Shown here: positions 1-8,570 of the stretch, piece after piece
Layout of the letters: every line of letters starts with the position of its first letter
How positions within the stretch are numbered: the stretch's first letter is position 1
Assembly: GCF_000092365.1 (NCBI RefSeq)
Contig: NC_014218.1
Location: 1,178,001 to 1,242,000, forward strand
Reading direction: 5' to 3'
DNA length: 64,000 nucleotides
Source of the DNA: Arcanobacterium haemolyticum DSM 20595
GTDB taxonomy: Bacteria; Actinomycetota; Actinomycetes; Actinomycetales; Actinomycetaceae
Position numbers and translations under genes: made by a program
The notes under the pieces: generated by a model
What the model was told of the DNA's origin: nothing
The model's input: the letters and a program-made list of their open reading frames with translations, nothing else
Databases searched by the model: none

Positions 1-480
1 TCATGTCTATTTGAGTCTGGAATGGTTTTCATGTCTCGTATTTTTTTGAGTGTGTGATGGGTGTTAGGCGAGCCGGGTTTTGATTCCGTGTTCGTAGCGT
101 TGTTCGTGGCGTTTTTGTTTCAGGGCCGATGGTCAGTGTCTCGGTTTTCTTTCATGGATGGCTGATGAGGTGGTTTTGAAGGCGGGTGATTTCTTGGGTG
201 AGTTCAGCGTGGTTGTCGCCCTTCACGACGCGCTCTTGACGTTCGGCTGTCAACGGTCGATCGTTGCCGTGCTCATAGATAACACGTCAGCCCGGGTGTT
301 CTTGTGTTGTAGTGCTCGCCATCGATACGTTCACCGTGGCGTTCACGGGGCGTCAATCTATGCTGGCAGTCCCGCAGCCACATATGTCCCGCACGCCATA
401 CCTTCCACAATCCAGATCCGGATGAAGAATGTCTTCGCTCCTACACGGTAAACCTGACCTAACCGTTTAGCTACGTCAAC
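1..480 (-). pseudogene. Probable decayed transposase remnant
   Basis: No intact gene is visible. On the minus strand short reading frames in different phases look like parts of one decayed protein: a piece beginning near 290 with VYEHGNDRPLTAERQERVV and ending HLISHP, and a piece around 70-130 with ALKQKRHEQRYEHG. Frameshifts and stops separate them. A neighbouring IS110 element and an IS3 remnant make an insertion-sequence origin plausible, but I cannot assign a family. The stretch could also be a decayed non-mobile gene. Confidence 0.3.
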
Positions 481-726
481 ACCCACCATTTCCAGAGCTA
501 CTTCCTCATTTATACGACAATTATTTCGCGCTCAGAACACGTAAGGCACCACTAACGCTTCACACTCATTTTCCATAAAGTACGTCGTTCGGTTGAAATG
601 ACGGATAGTTTTCAGTATCCTACTTCGTGGCCGAATTGCGCCTGGCGTGTATGCGCCTCGGTTTGGTTTGGCTCACATACTGTACATTTGGCGAATGCCT
701 CTGGGGGGGTGCCCCTATGTTGTGTG

Positions 727-1926
727 TCAAGCTGCCAGGGCGGTGTCGGGGACGTCGTAGAGGGTGCCGTCTCGGAGCATGGCGTACAGGACTGTGAGTC
801 TGCGGTGGGCGAGGGCGATGATGGCTTGGTTGTGTCGTTTGCCTTGGGCTCGTTTGCGGTCGTAGTAGGCGCGGCTGACCGGGTCGGTGCGGATCACGGC
901 GAAAGCTGACAGGAACAGGGCGCGTTTGAGGCGTTTGTTGCCTGAGTGGCTGACTCGTTCAGACTTGATCGATGACCCGGACTGACGGGTGGTCGGTGCC
1001 AGGCCAGCGTAGGAGGCCAGGGCTGCTGAGCTGGTGAAGGTCTTCCCTGCAAGTTCAGCGATGATCACGGCAGCGGTCCTGAGACCGATGCCGGGCATGG
1101 ATCTCAGGACCAGGTAAAGAGGGTGGGTGGCCACGATCTTCTCTACCTCTGAAGCGACGTTGGCGCGTTGAGCGTGCAGGCTCACCAGTTGGCGGGCCAG
1201 GTGCGGGATGACTAGGCCCGCGGCTTCGGTGCCGGTGACTATCACCGACTGCTTCGCTAGCGCGGTAAGAATATCCTCGGTCCATGCAGCGTGGCGGCGA
1301 GCTCCGTGCTTTTTGAGTTTCGCATCCATTCTGGCTCGCCCGGCTTTGCGTAGAGCCTGCGGGGTTGGCCAGGTAGCGAGCACTTCGAGGATCGCGTCAT
1401 GTTCCAGGCGTGGTCCGAGAACTCTTTCCAGTTCAGGGTGGATTTGGGTGAACAGCCCGCGGATCCGGTTGGAGACTTGATTGACCTGCCGTGAGAGGTC
1501 AAGGTCGAAACCGGTGAGCATCGCCAGTCCTGCCTCGTCCTGGTCGGTCTTGGTGAGCTGGCGCAGGGTGTGGGGAAGGCTGCGGGCTGCGTCAGCGATA
1601 ATGAACGCATCCTTTTCATCAGTCTTCGCCTCGCCCGGGTATAGGTCAGCGATCCGGCGCATGGTCAGCCCCGGCAGGTAGGCGACCTCGATGCCCATAT
1701 GTTGGGCGACCGCGATGGCGAGAGCGCCGATTGTTGCCGGCTGATCCACGACCACCAGCACAGAGCCTTTCGCTGACAGATTCGTGTAGATATCAGTGAG
1801 TTTTTGTTCGTTGTTGGGCAGGGTCTTATTCCATAACACCTGCCCGGAATCGGTTAGTGCGCAGGCCCAGTGGTCGGTCTTGCCGACGTCCAGTCCTAGA
1901 AAAATGTCTGGTCGGTCAGTTCTCAT
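727..1926 (-). CDS. IS110-family transposase (DEDD recombinase)
   Basis: Encodes 399 aa, a normal IS110-family length. The N-terminal DEDD (RuvC-like) domain begins IFLGLDVGKTDHW, with the first catalytic Asp in LGLDVGK; GEAKTDEKDAF carries further acidic residues. The C-terminal Transposase_20 part contains SMPGIGLRTAAVIIAELAG, then SYAGLAPTTRQSGSS and the serine-containing HSGNKRLKRALF. IS110 enzymes excise and insert a circular element without terminal inverted repeats, guided by an element-encoded bridge RNA. I chose the ATG at 1926 because GAGAGGAC lies just upstream; an in-frame extension to 1977 has no good ribosome site. No frameshift or internal stop is seen, so the gene looks intact. 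Confidence 0.92.
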   Translation of the reverse strand: MRTDRPDIFLGLDVGKTDHWACALTDSGQVLWNKTLPNNEQKLTDIYTNLSAKGSVLVVVDQPATIGALAIAVAQHMGIEVAYLPGLTMRRIADLYPGEAKTDEKDAFIIADAARSLPHTLRQLTKTDQDEAGLAMLTGFDLDLSRQVNQVSNRIRGLFTQIHPELERVLGPRLEHDAILEVLATWPTPQALRKAGRARMDAKLKKHGARRHAAWTEDILTALAKQSVIVTGTEAAGLVIPHLARQLVSLHAQRANVASEVEKIVATHPLYLVLRSMPGIGLRTAAVIIAELAGKTFTSSAALASYAGLAPTTRQSGSSIKSERVSHSGNKRLKRALFLSAFAVIRTDPVSRAYYDRKRAQGKRHNQAIIALAHRRLTVLYAMLRDGTLYDVPDTALAA

Positions 1927-2165
1927 GGCAGTTGTCCTCTCGGTTTGCACCATAAGTCGGCCGAGCCTAGACAGCACGCCTCACATCCACGTTACGACAG
2001 GCATCCATCCTTGGTGCCGAGCCCCTAATCAGCGATCACATGCTGGCAACCGACCCTGGTGGCAACACCCCCCGGATCATTGGATAGACAGGGGCAAGAC
2101 ACCATGCCAGGGCGGCTGGCCGACAATCCCAATCAACACCCGCCAATCAGGACCTGTCAACAAGG
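1927..2165 (-). ncRNA. Probable bridge-RNA region of the IS110 element
   Basis: About 240 nt of non-coding sequence separate the transposase start from the neighbouring IS3 remnant. In the IS110 group the non-coding end upstream of the transposase encodes the bridge RNA whose two loops pair with donor and target DNA. A TTGACA hexamer on the minus strand at about 2154-2159 could be the -35 of its promoter. The assignment rests on family knowledge and position; I did not resolve the two guide loops or the exact element end. Confidence 0.45.
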
Positions 2166-2803
2166 TAACGGGTGAGTACACTCGGTGTTTAATGCGTGTG
2201 GCTGGTGTGTGGCACGGGTAGAGGTAAATTGCCGGTGACACTGGTAAAGCAAAGACTTCTGGTACTCGTGCGGATGTAGTACAACGTGATGTCACAGCTG
2301 ACGGTCTGATCCGGTTATGGGTCGCGTCACGTATGTAAACAGTTACGGGATTTGTGTATGCCGTGTTTGTTAGTGATGTGTTTAGTAGGAAGATTGTGGG
2401 GTGGGTGTTATCAGATTCGATGCGAACAAAAGCACTACCACTGCAGACGCTCAATCAGGCAATGCATAGTGCTCACTCGGCCACTGATCTCATCCATCAT
2501 GCTGGTTCGAGGTGTCCTTGGTGTATCACGAGCGGCTCGCAGCTGCCGAATTACTGAGTCTACAGGCAGTGTTGGGGATTGTTACGATAACGCGCTAGCA
2601 GGAAACGAACGGTTCGTATAACAACGAGCTGATACATAATCGGTGTTGGAATAATGTGTTCGAAGTCGAGATCGTGACCTGTCAATGGGTTACCTCGCCG
2701 GCTCCACGAGAAGCTCAACTATCAAACACCAGAAGACATCGAGAGCCAATACTGGCAACAACACAAGGCATCAGTAATAATGGAAAACAAAGCAAACGCC
2801 TAG
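2165..2803 (+). pseudogene. Decayed IS3-family transposase (OrfB, rve domain)
   Basis: Three plus-strand frames together spell an IS3-type integrase core. YTRCLMRVAGVWHG and KTSGTRADVVQRDV come before the core, RLWVAS and then GFVYAVFVSDVFSRKIVGWV carry the first catalytic region, ESTGSVGDCYDNALA the second, NELIHN and EVEIVT follow, and RLHEKLNYQTPEDIESQYW is the usual C-terminus, ending at the TAG at 2801. Stops after WHG and ASRM and at least two frameshifts (near 2500 and 2690) break it. It lies against the upstream end of the IS110 element, which may have landed in or next to it. Not functional. Confidence 0.85.
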
Positions 2804-2952
2804 AAAGAAAACCCAGACCACTTCATATCGGGATGGCCGATACACACGGCCTCAACAGTCTTCGTAGACATACACACTCACTTTCCAAAGAATCAGGGCA
2901 CAGAAAACTGCTCGCCCATCTGGGGCACGCACAAAGAAAGAAAGGGAGGCTG

Positions 2953-3525
2953 TTAGGAGCGGGCTTTGAGAAGCTGTTCCATCACGTCATCACCAGGCGC
3001 ACCGCCCGAGTAGTCGGTGGTACAAGTGGCGCGCACGATCTCGTAAATCTCATACCAATACATATTCGCCTGCTTACCAAACGACTGGGACATGGCAACG
3101 AACAGGGACGCGATAGCAGTCCCCGTGGTCGGGTGCTTGCCGAGCAAACCGAACTTGGAGATCGCTTGCTCGCATTGCACATAATGCGCGAACGCCTGCG
3201 CATAGGATTTAATCAGGCGTGGGGCTACGAACTGGGAACACCCACGAGCATCAAGCCACTGCCAGGTCTCCCAATACACTAGGTCAGCGCCAAGGGGTTT
3301 GCCATCACGCTGAACCTCGGGCAGGTAGTCGGAAGGTTCGGGCATCGTCTCACCAGCAAGCACCGCGCCATCACCAATATCTGTGCCTTCAAAGTCGAAC
3401 GGCTCATTCAAAGGATCCTCAAGGCGAGTAACTGGGCGGCCTGCTACGAGCTTCTCATTCAGCGGATCAGGTTTCGCTCCTGCTCGCACGCGGCGTCCGC
3501 CACGGTTGGTGCCGTCTTTTGCCAT
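2953..3525 (-). CDS. Phage terminase small subunit, P27 family
   Basis: Encodes 190 aa. The N-terminus (MAKDGTNRGGRRVRAGAKP) and the body with YWETWQWLDARG, IKSYAQAFAHYVQCEQ and GLLGKHPTTGTAIASLF match the P27-type small terminase subunit, which binds phage DNA ends and hands them to the large subunit for packaging. AAGGAGGT lies just upstream of the ATG at 3525. In phages the large subunit follows directly; here the next sequence is the IS3 remnant and no large terminase is visible, so this is an orphan from a decayed prophage. The frame is intact, but packaging function is unlikely without its partner. Confidence 0.85.
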   Translation of the reverse strand: MAKDGTNRGGRRVRAGAKPDPLNEKLVAGRPVTRLEDPLNEPFDFEGTDIGDGAVLAGETMPEPSDYLPEVQRDGKPLGADLVYWETWQWLDARGCSQFVAPRLIKSYAQAFAHYVQCEQAISKFGLLGKHPTTGTAIASLFVAMSQSFGKQANMYWYEIYEIVRATCTTDYSGGAPGDDVMEQLLKARS

Positions 3526-3603
3526 GTATTACCTCCTTCTCTAAGCCAGTGGCCCGGGTATAGAGGCCAGGAGTGGGAACCCCGCTATCGGTCGTAACTG
3601 TTC

Positions 3604-3615
3604 TATAATGGGGAT
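3604..3615 (+). promoter_or_regulatory. Perfect -10 box next to a start codon (leaderless)
   Basis: TATAAT at 3604-3609 ends 6 nt before the ATG at 3616, so transcription would begin at or next to the start codon. No consensus -35 is seen at the expected distance. The short GGGG between the two is too close to the ATG to act as a normal ribosome site. Leaderless mRNAs are common in actinobacteria. Confidence 0.6.
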
Positions 3616-4524
3616 ATGCGTATTGAACGTGACATCGATTTCGGGCGGCCGCGACGGATGCGCTGCGGACGTTGTGGACACGAAGAACTCGTCAGCCACG
3701 ACTGGATGGAAAGCTGGGAGCAGGGCAACGAGCTCTGCACCGAATGCGGGATCGACTGCACTGAAGAAGACCGGGCTCGCCCCACGTACGACCCTGATGA
3801 TCCAGCAATAGTCGATCATCAGGTTCTTCGGATGTTCTGGTACCACACCAGCACGATCCCGGACTGGCCCCAGAAGGAGTTCGATCCACGGGAGAAGCTA
3901 ACTCCAGAGACCGTTCAGCGCATGACGAGGATGTGCGGTGCAGGCGCTGTCGACCGATGGGCTGAACAACAGAAATCCAAAGCCCTTCACGTCGGCACCT
4001 ACGAGGCAGCAATCGAGAACATGCTCAGGCGAATGGATGACCAGCCCGAGGGCGATGCCCCGTTCTACCTGTACCGAGTAGTGCTCGACGACGCTGTGGG
4101 CATCGAGCCGGGAGTTCATCGCGAACCAACGAACTGGGTCGGCGATGCACAACCAGAGAAGTTCCTGAACCCCGGACACTCCGTCTACCGCTACATCAAC
4201 GAACACGAGGACGAAGGCAGCATTTCGTTGGCCCTTACCGCAGACGCGATCGAGTCGGTATCTGGAATTCAGATACCCGTAGCGACCAAAACGCCAGCTA
4301 GGAAGAAACAACGCCTGGCTACGTGGCAGGACGTTCAGTTGAAGGTCAAGGAAGCGAGCGTACCTAACCGGGTACGGCCCCGTTTAGCAGATGCTTTCAG
4401 GGACGTGAGCGCAAGCAATACCGACCACCTCAATCTAGATCTCCTCGACGGGCTGGTTGATCTCATCCAAAATCCCTCTCATATCCTCGCTCTCCTTGAC
4501 TCCGTGGAGCTCCGACAAGTCTGA
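3616..4524 (+). CDS. Zinc-ribbon protein of unknown function
   Basis: Encodes 302 aa that I do not recognise. The N-terminal 50 residues hold two Cys pairs, CGRC and CTEC, about 25 residues apart, a likely zinc ribbon. The rest is acidic and soluble, without signal peptide or membrane segment; the last 80 residues look helical. It is transcribed against the flanking phage-type genes, between the HNH remnant and the terminase small subunit, where phages normally have no gene on the opposite strand. It may be cargo added to the prophage. A leaderless start at 3616 is favoured by the TATAAT at 3604. Confidence 0.6.
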   Translation: MRIERDIDFGRPRRMRCGRCGHEELVSHDWMESWEQGNELCTECGIDCTEEDRARPTYDPDDPAIVDHQVLRMFWYHTSTIPDWPQKEFDPREKLTPETVQRMTRMCGAGAVDRWAEQQKSKALHVGTYEAAIENMLRRMDDQPEGDAPFYLYRVVLDDAVGIEPGVHREPTNWVGDAQPEKFLNPGHSVYRYINEHEDEGSISLALTADAIESVSGIQIPVATKTPARKKQRLATWQDVQLKVKEASVPNRVRPRLADAFRDVSASNTDHLNLDLLDGLVDLIQNPSHILALLDSVELRQV

Positions 4525-4762
4525 ATCGGCAGCCTTGGGTCAATACCCTGTTTGATTCAGGAACTTTGCACGCAGTTGGCCCCGCCCGCTGACTTTCCCA
4601 ACACTTGTAGAGATCAGGAGCCCCACCCCCTCGCCTGACCTGCCACGTTCCGCCGTGGCATGCGAACAGACGAGAGTCCTCATTTTTTTGAGGCCGGCAG
4701 GTTTTCGGCGCATTAGAGCGCGAAATCCGCGAACAGTGTCAGTAGGTGTAGACCCTGGGTGT

Positions 4763-5116
4763 TCACCTCCATCGGTCATCATCCAAAGCTGTCTGTCTCG
4801 AGTGGCAGGGTTTGTATAGGGCGCGCGGGTTCGAGGGGTCGTGGGTTCCGCCGTGTTCGAGCGGGAGAACGTGGTGGACTTCCTGCACGGGTGTGTAGCG
4901 ACCAGCTTCAAGGCAGTCTTCGCAAAGCGGATGGGCGGCGACGTAGGCGGCGCGGATCTTGCGCCAACGCGCGCCGTAGCGACGGTTGATCTTCGGATCC
5001 CTTTGGTAGCGCCGGTAGCGTGCATCCTCAGCTTTGGCATGGGTCTCGCAGTAGCGTTCGTGGGTGAGCTCAGGGCATCTGGAATAGGAGCACGGGGAGG
5101 ATGGTTTGACTGGCGT
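4763..5116 (-). pseudogene. Phage-type HNH endonuclease without a start codon
   Basis: A 117-codon frame on the minus strand, closed by TGA at 4763-4765, reads as a phage HNH nuclease. It begins near PCSYSRCPELTHERYC, continues with YGARWRKIRAAYVAAHPLC, then has LCEDC, the catalytic EVHHVLPLEHGG, and DPSNLRALYKPCHSRQT. The two Cys pairs (CEDC and KPCH) and the HH are the metal-binding frame of the family. An in-frame TAG at 5117-5119 precedes it and no ATG, GTG or TTG start is in place, so the N-terminus is lost. Such nucleases sit just before the terminase genes in phages, which fits the P27 gene downstream on the same strand. Confidence 0.8.
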
Positions 5117-5512
5117 CTATTCACCGGCTCAGAAGTGTCGCAAAAATCTTTCAACCCCATAAACAGGTGCCAAGTCCTTTCCTGTTAGTCGACTTGTGCA
5201 AACGCATAGCACGTGGAGATGAAAAACGATTCTCGAGATCCCCAACCACTATGAAATCTCAATGCTGAGGGACTCCTTAGTAGGAGCACTTTCACTCATA
5301 GAAGATTTACGGCGCGTTAATAGATATAGCTTCGATTACTGACGAATGCTAGGAAAATGCAAGCCGCTCACTATTTATTCCAGAATCTCAAACTATTTAG
5401 GGGCTGTAACAAAAAACTATGTGCTTTGCATCTTATTCTATGACCTTGTTATTACACTGTTTAATCACTGGAATTTTTGAAAAATAGTCTTTTGATACAC
5501 TACCCAAGGTAG
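5117..5512. other. AT-rich stretch without a recognisable gene
   Basis: No convincing reading frame, RNA gene or strong hairpin is seen. The sequence is AT-richer than its neighbours and separates the phage-type HNH remnant from a small lipoprotein gene. Confidence 0.5.
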
Positions 5513-5899
5513 CTACGGAATAAGCTTAACTTCCTCCGCTAGCATAGCACGAATATTCAAGCTTTGCGCTGGAGATTTAGTCGTAACTGTGAGTTTCTCA
5601 ATTCTCCCGATTGCTGCACAATGCTTCGGCGAGTTAGGTAGATACCCCTCAATGATTGCTACCTCGAGAGAGTCACCAGCTTCCTTAACTGCGCTTCGAA
5701 GTCCAAAACATTTTGGATTACCTGTGGTGACGGTGAAAGTCACCTCATGTATTCCCGTGATTTCATATTTCATCCAGTCAATTATTTTTTCGGAGCGCAT
5801 AGCATCTCCAGCGTTTGAACAGCCGCACAACATAGCACCAACGCTAAGTAATGCTATCAGCCGTCTTTTAAGCTGTCTCGACGATGAAGATTTAATCAT
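5513..5899 (-). CDS. Small putative lipoprotein
   Basis: Encodes 128 aa from the ATG at 5899. The N-terminus is basic (SSSRQLKRR) followed by the hydrophobic LIALLSVGAML and a lipobox-like LCGC, so export and lipid attachment are likely. The mature part has no motif I recognise; it resembles small secreted proteins with one Cys pair (Cys in NPKCFG and PKHCAA). Its start overlaps the end of the upstream protease fragment by a few bases, suggesting the two once formed a transcription unit. An upstream ATG at 5911 is possible, but the Lys/Arg-rich start fits better. Confidence 0.55.
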   Translation of the reverse strand: MIKSSSSRQLKRRLIALLSVGAMLCGCSNAGDAMRSEKIIDWMKYEITGIHEVTFTVTTGNPKCFGLRSAVKEAGDSLEVAIIEGYLPNSPKHCAAIGRIEKLTVTTKSPAQSLNIRAMLAEEVKLIP

Positions 5900-6206
5900 T
5901 TCGAGTGCCATTATACATCTTCATTACTGCGTCATCGAAATATGGACCACTATTGTAGGTGTTATTTTCTGGTCCAAACGAGGTAACTGAACGGACGTGC
6001 CCAAGCCCCGTCGAATTGCTGTAATCGTCCAACCAAGGACCTCCAGAAGAGCCGCCACCAAAATTGCATCCAGCAATCTTGGGGAATTGGCTTAGCCACC
6101 AGTAGTGTATCGTCGTACACCCCCAGCACGCCCACATCCTTTCACCGTTGTTGAGATTGCTAGGATATCCAAAAACCGTAACATCAAAATCGCGTAGAGG
6201 AACCAC
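5892..6206 (-). pseudogene. C-terminal fragment of a trypsin-like serine protease
   Basis: About 104 codons. GCNFGGGSSGGPWLDD carries the GxSGGP signature around the catalytic Ser of S1/trypsin-like enzymes, and YFDDAVMKMYN is a typical last helix. The His and Asp parts of the triad would lie upstream but are missing: an in-frame TGA precedes the frame and the broken antirepressor gene adjoins it. The fragment cannot be catalytic on its own. I infer deletion between a secreted protease gene and prophage DNA. Confidence 0.65.
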
Positions 6207-6223
6207 CGGTCAGACTGATGGAA

Positions 6224-6740
6224 CTACACCTGCTCCTCGCGCAGGATCCGGTTGAGCTTCTTCGCGCTCAGCCCGTAGTCCTTCACAATCGCCGTTGTCG
6301 TCAACAACGAATCGAACTGCAACACGACGTCGTAGTACGAGACTTTCGGTGCCGTTTCCAGCAAGGCTTGCTCTGCTGCCAGGCGCTTGGCTCGTTCCGC
6401 ACGCAGCGTGGCGATGGCATGCTCCAGGAACTCATCGTCAGCGAGGAGTTCGTCGTATGCATACATGCCATGGCGACGAATCGTCGGTAGCACTTCATCG
6501 AACACCCAGGCTTCGAACTTCTGCGCTGCCGGGAGCTTCGAGGAAATAATGAGGCGGTAGAGGTCACCTTCAGCAATGAAATGGAACCCCCTTGCAATGG
6601 TCTTGGAGCGCCTTGCTGGCGTTAACGTACCCGAGCGCGACGGCGACATCCTTCCCACAAAACAGCGTCTGCCCGTCGCCCGTGATGGTGCGGATAGCTC
6701 CGAAGGCATCGTTGGTAAAGGTTTGAATGGTGTTGCCCAT
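6224..6740 (-). pseudogene. Phage antirepressor (BRO-N), frameshifted and truncated
   Basis: From the ATG at 6740 (AGGAG upstream), the BRO-N domain begins MGNTIQTFTNDAFGAIRTI and continues with LFCGKDVAVALGY and ALQDHCKG. It then meets a stop (FHC*) near 6570. The same domain resumes in another frame as FIAEGDLYRLIISSKLPAA and KFEAWVFDEVLPTIRRHGMY, then a helical linker and the first part of a KilAC-type domain (AIVKDYGLSAKKLNRIL), ending early at 6224. Comparison with intact BRO proteins suggests a small deletion plus frameshift at the junction. It is a relic of the prophage lysogeny region. Confidence 0.8.
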
Positions 6741-7080
6741 AACAAGGCTCCTGTTCTGAGAGCCAAATAGACGAATATGCACCGGTTGGTGCTAGCAGCT
6801 CTCAGTGGTAGGCCACAAACATCCAAGGAGTTAACCCCCTAGGCGGGTTTGTGGTCACTGAGCTTTGGGGCTCTCGCACATACGCCCTCGAGCACCACCT
6901 AATCTGGACGGGTCATAGAACAACTTGTCGAGTGCTCTGTGTGGAAGAACTATCAATCTCTCTTGCTTCAGCAGCGCCGACGCGGTAACCTTATAGACAA
7001 CATGACCGGTTCCGCTGCCCGCTTCGGTGGGAGTCCAGGGCCGGTCTTCGCTTTAGACAAAGGTGAGCGCGTGGGACAGA

Positions 7081-7538
7081 TGAAACTGTTCAAGACCTAC
7101 AAGGAGCAGGTCGAATTGCTTGGCCAGCGTGGGATGCAAATTGATAACTCAGAGCACGCCGAGAAGTTGTTAGCGCAGCTAAATTACTACCGTTTATCCG
7201 GATATTGGTATCCGATGCGCCGGTTTTCCCCGCAAAATGGTATCGCCCAAGATGAATTTGTTGACGGAGCGTCATTCGATTTGGTGGTGGCGCTGTACGA
7301 GTTCGACGAACGATTGCGCCACAGCGTATTCATTGAGCTCGACCGTGTGGAATTGGCAATTCGGACCAGGCTTGGTCACGAACTAGGTCGCCTTGATCCG
7401 CTGATCTATTTGGATCCGCAGCGTTTAGGAGCTCGCGCAAGTCAGCGAGGCAAGGGTGAGCGCACCTTGCCCGTCCCAGGGGTGGGCGGACTTCAACGAT
7501 GGCGACGTGACGGTCGTCGACGTCGGCTTCAACCTTGA
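7081..7538 (+). pseudogene. Truncated Abi_2-family abortive infection protein
   Basis: The start MKLFKTYKEQVELLGQRGM, then LLAQLNYYRLSGYWYPMR, VALYEFDERLRHSVFIELDRVE and IRTRLGHELG match the N-terminal half of Abi_2 (AbiD/AbiF) proteins, which stop phage growth in lactococci and others. The family is about 300 aa; here homology stops near residue 120 (about 7440) and the frame runs into unrelated Arg-rich sequence that is antisense to a DUF3024-like fragment. So the 3' half is replaced and the gene is probably inactive. The ATG at 7081 was chosen over upstream in-frame starts because homology begins there. Confidence 0.75.
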
Positions 7539-7600
7539 CCGGTTCCCATAGTCTCAAAGCTACGGGAACCGGCACGCCGATGGATCCCGCACTTCTCTGT
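7430..7600 (-). pseudogene. DUF3024-like fragment
   Basis: On the minus strand a short frame reads PVKVEADVDDRHVAIVEVRPP, followed after a frameshift by PWDGQGALT. This resembles the core strand pattern of DUF3024 proteins. There is no intact start, and the rest of the domain is missing where it abuts the truncated Abi gene. Confidence 0.4.
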
Positions 7601-7607
7601 CTATCTG

Positions 7608-7664
7608 ATACCTTTCGGCGGCACTCATACTTTTCGGCGGAACCCACACTTTTTGGCACTACCC
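7608..7664. repeat. Three 19-nt tandem repeats, IS-end-like
   Basis: ATACCTTTCGGCGG (7608), ATACTTTTCGGCGG (7627) and ACACTTTTTGGCAC (7646) start exactly 19 nt apart. Multiple short repeats of this kind are typical of transposase-binding ends of IS21-like elements. No transposase gene is left next to them. A similar pair is present at 14143 on the other side of the restriction operon. Confidence 0.55.
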
Positions 7665-7828
7665 CCCTGAGAGCACTATTCGCGACCCAATCGAAGCACC
7701 CAAAACCTGCTCGGACACCCGCTTCCACGCCCGATCTAAACCATGACAGAAGCACAACAAACCCCTCGAATCCCTTGTGTTACCTAGTAAAACTCGGAAC
7801 CTAAGGGGGTCTGTTCGCACTCACACTT

Positions 7829-7847
7829 TTGTATCCAAAGTTGAGTG
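7829..7847 (+). repeat. 19-bp direct repeat, left copy
   Basis: TTGTATCCAAAGTTGAGTG occurs here and again at 14318-14336 in the same orientation. The two copies bracket the hsd operon and its companion gene. Identity falls off beyond the 19 bp, although both continue with an ATGGT-like stretch. Confidence 0.75.
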
Positions 7848-7980
7848 CAGATGGTGGCTGGCACACACATTTGGTTACAGGGAGTCTAGGTGGGTGCATT
7901 TTCGAGATTTCGATGCACCCAGCACTTGACTAGGCATTTTACCGTGAGATTTAGGATTCATTAGCCGAATGGCTGGGTAC

Positions 7981-8538
7981 TCACGCCTGCTTTTCAGGTA
8001 TCGGTAGGTACAACGGCACGTCTGCTCCGACTTCATCAAGTATCAAGTTCTCTGGAATCGGATGCTCCCAAGCCCCGATTGCGAGAAACGTCTTCTGCTC
8101 ACCTGGGGACAAAGTGAAGGAATCGGCCAATTCAATGCGCACAAAGTCCTCTCGGTTTCGCAGGAGCTCAATTTGTACAGGTACGGGACTATCGTTAACG
8201 ATCGTATATAACGAATTCTTGACCCACTGCACTCGAACACGTTTTGACCCGCTTGCCTCAACTTGTATCGGCGCCTGGGACGCAGTCTCCTTAACAGCAC
8301 TGGCAATGGCAGCCAATTGCTGTTCGAGTACGCCAACTTGATCCCGCGCAGCTTGAAGCTGTTGCTCGGCCACATAAGCGGCCTCCTGTGCACGATGTTC
8401 TGATCGCCCGGCACGCTCTCGCTCGCCCATAGCAGTAGTACGTGCCCTCTTCGATAGGTGCGCCTGAAAGTATGCGAATCCTCCACCAAACAACGAAACA
8501 ACAGCCACACCAGCAGAAATCCACGAAGCAAGATCCAT
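7981..8538 (-). CDS. Membrane-anchored coiled-coil protein next to hsdS
   Basis: Encodes 185 aa of unknown family. Residues about 5-25 (ISAGVAVVSLFGGGFAYFQ) form one membrane segment. A Gln/Ala/Glu-rich coiled coil follows to about residue 85 (EHRAQEAAYVAEQQLQAARDQ), then a beta-rich C-terminal domain with VRVQWVKNSLYTIVND. The gene starts 32 nt after the hsdS stop on the same strand and probably belongs to the hsd transcription unit. No restriction or methylation motif is seen. It may be passenger cargo or an accessory protein; the sequence does not decide. Confidence 0.65.
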   Translation of the reverse strand: MDLASWISAGVAVVSLFGGGFAYFQAHLSKRARTTAMGERERAGRSEHRAQEAAYVAEQQLQAARDQVGVLEQQLAAIASAVKETASQAPIQVEASGSKRVRVQWVKNSLYTIVNDSPVPVQIELLRNREDFVRIELADSFTLSPGEQKTFLAIGAWEHPIPENLILDEVGADVPLYLPIPEKQA

Positions 8539-8570
8539 CTATTTCCCAATTCCATTCGGCCAAGGCTACA

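Noticed and set aside
4540..5160. 206-aa minus-strand frame as a gene
   Set aside because: It is a shadow of the HNH frame, which has the family motifs; its composition is Arg/Thr/Pro-rich without homology.
7330..7755. 141-aa minus-strand frame as a gene
   Set aside because: It mixes antisense of the Abi gene with a DUF3024-like piece and repeat sequence; only the short fragment is supported.
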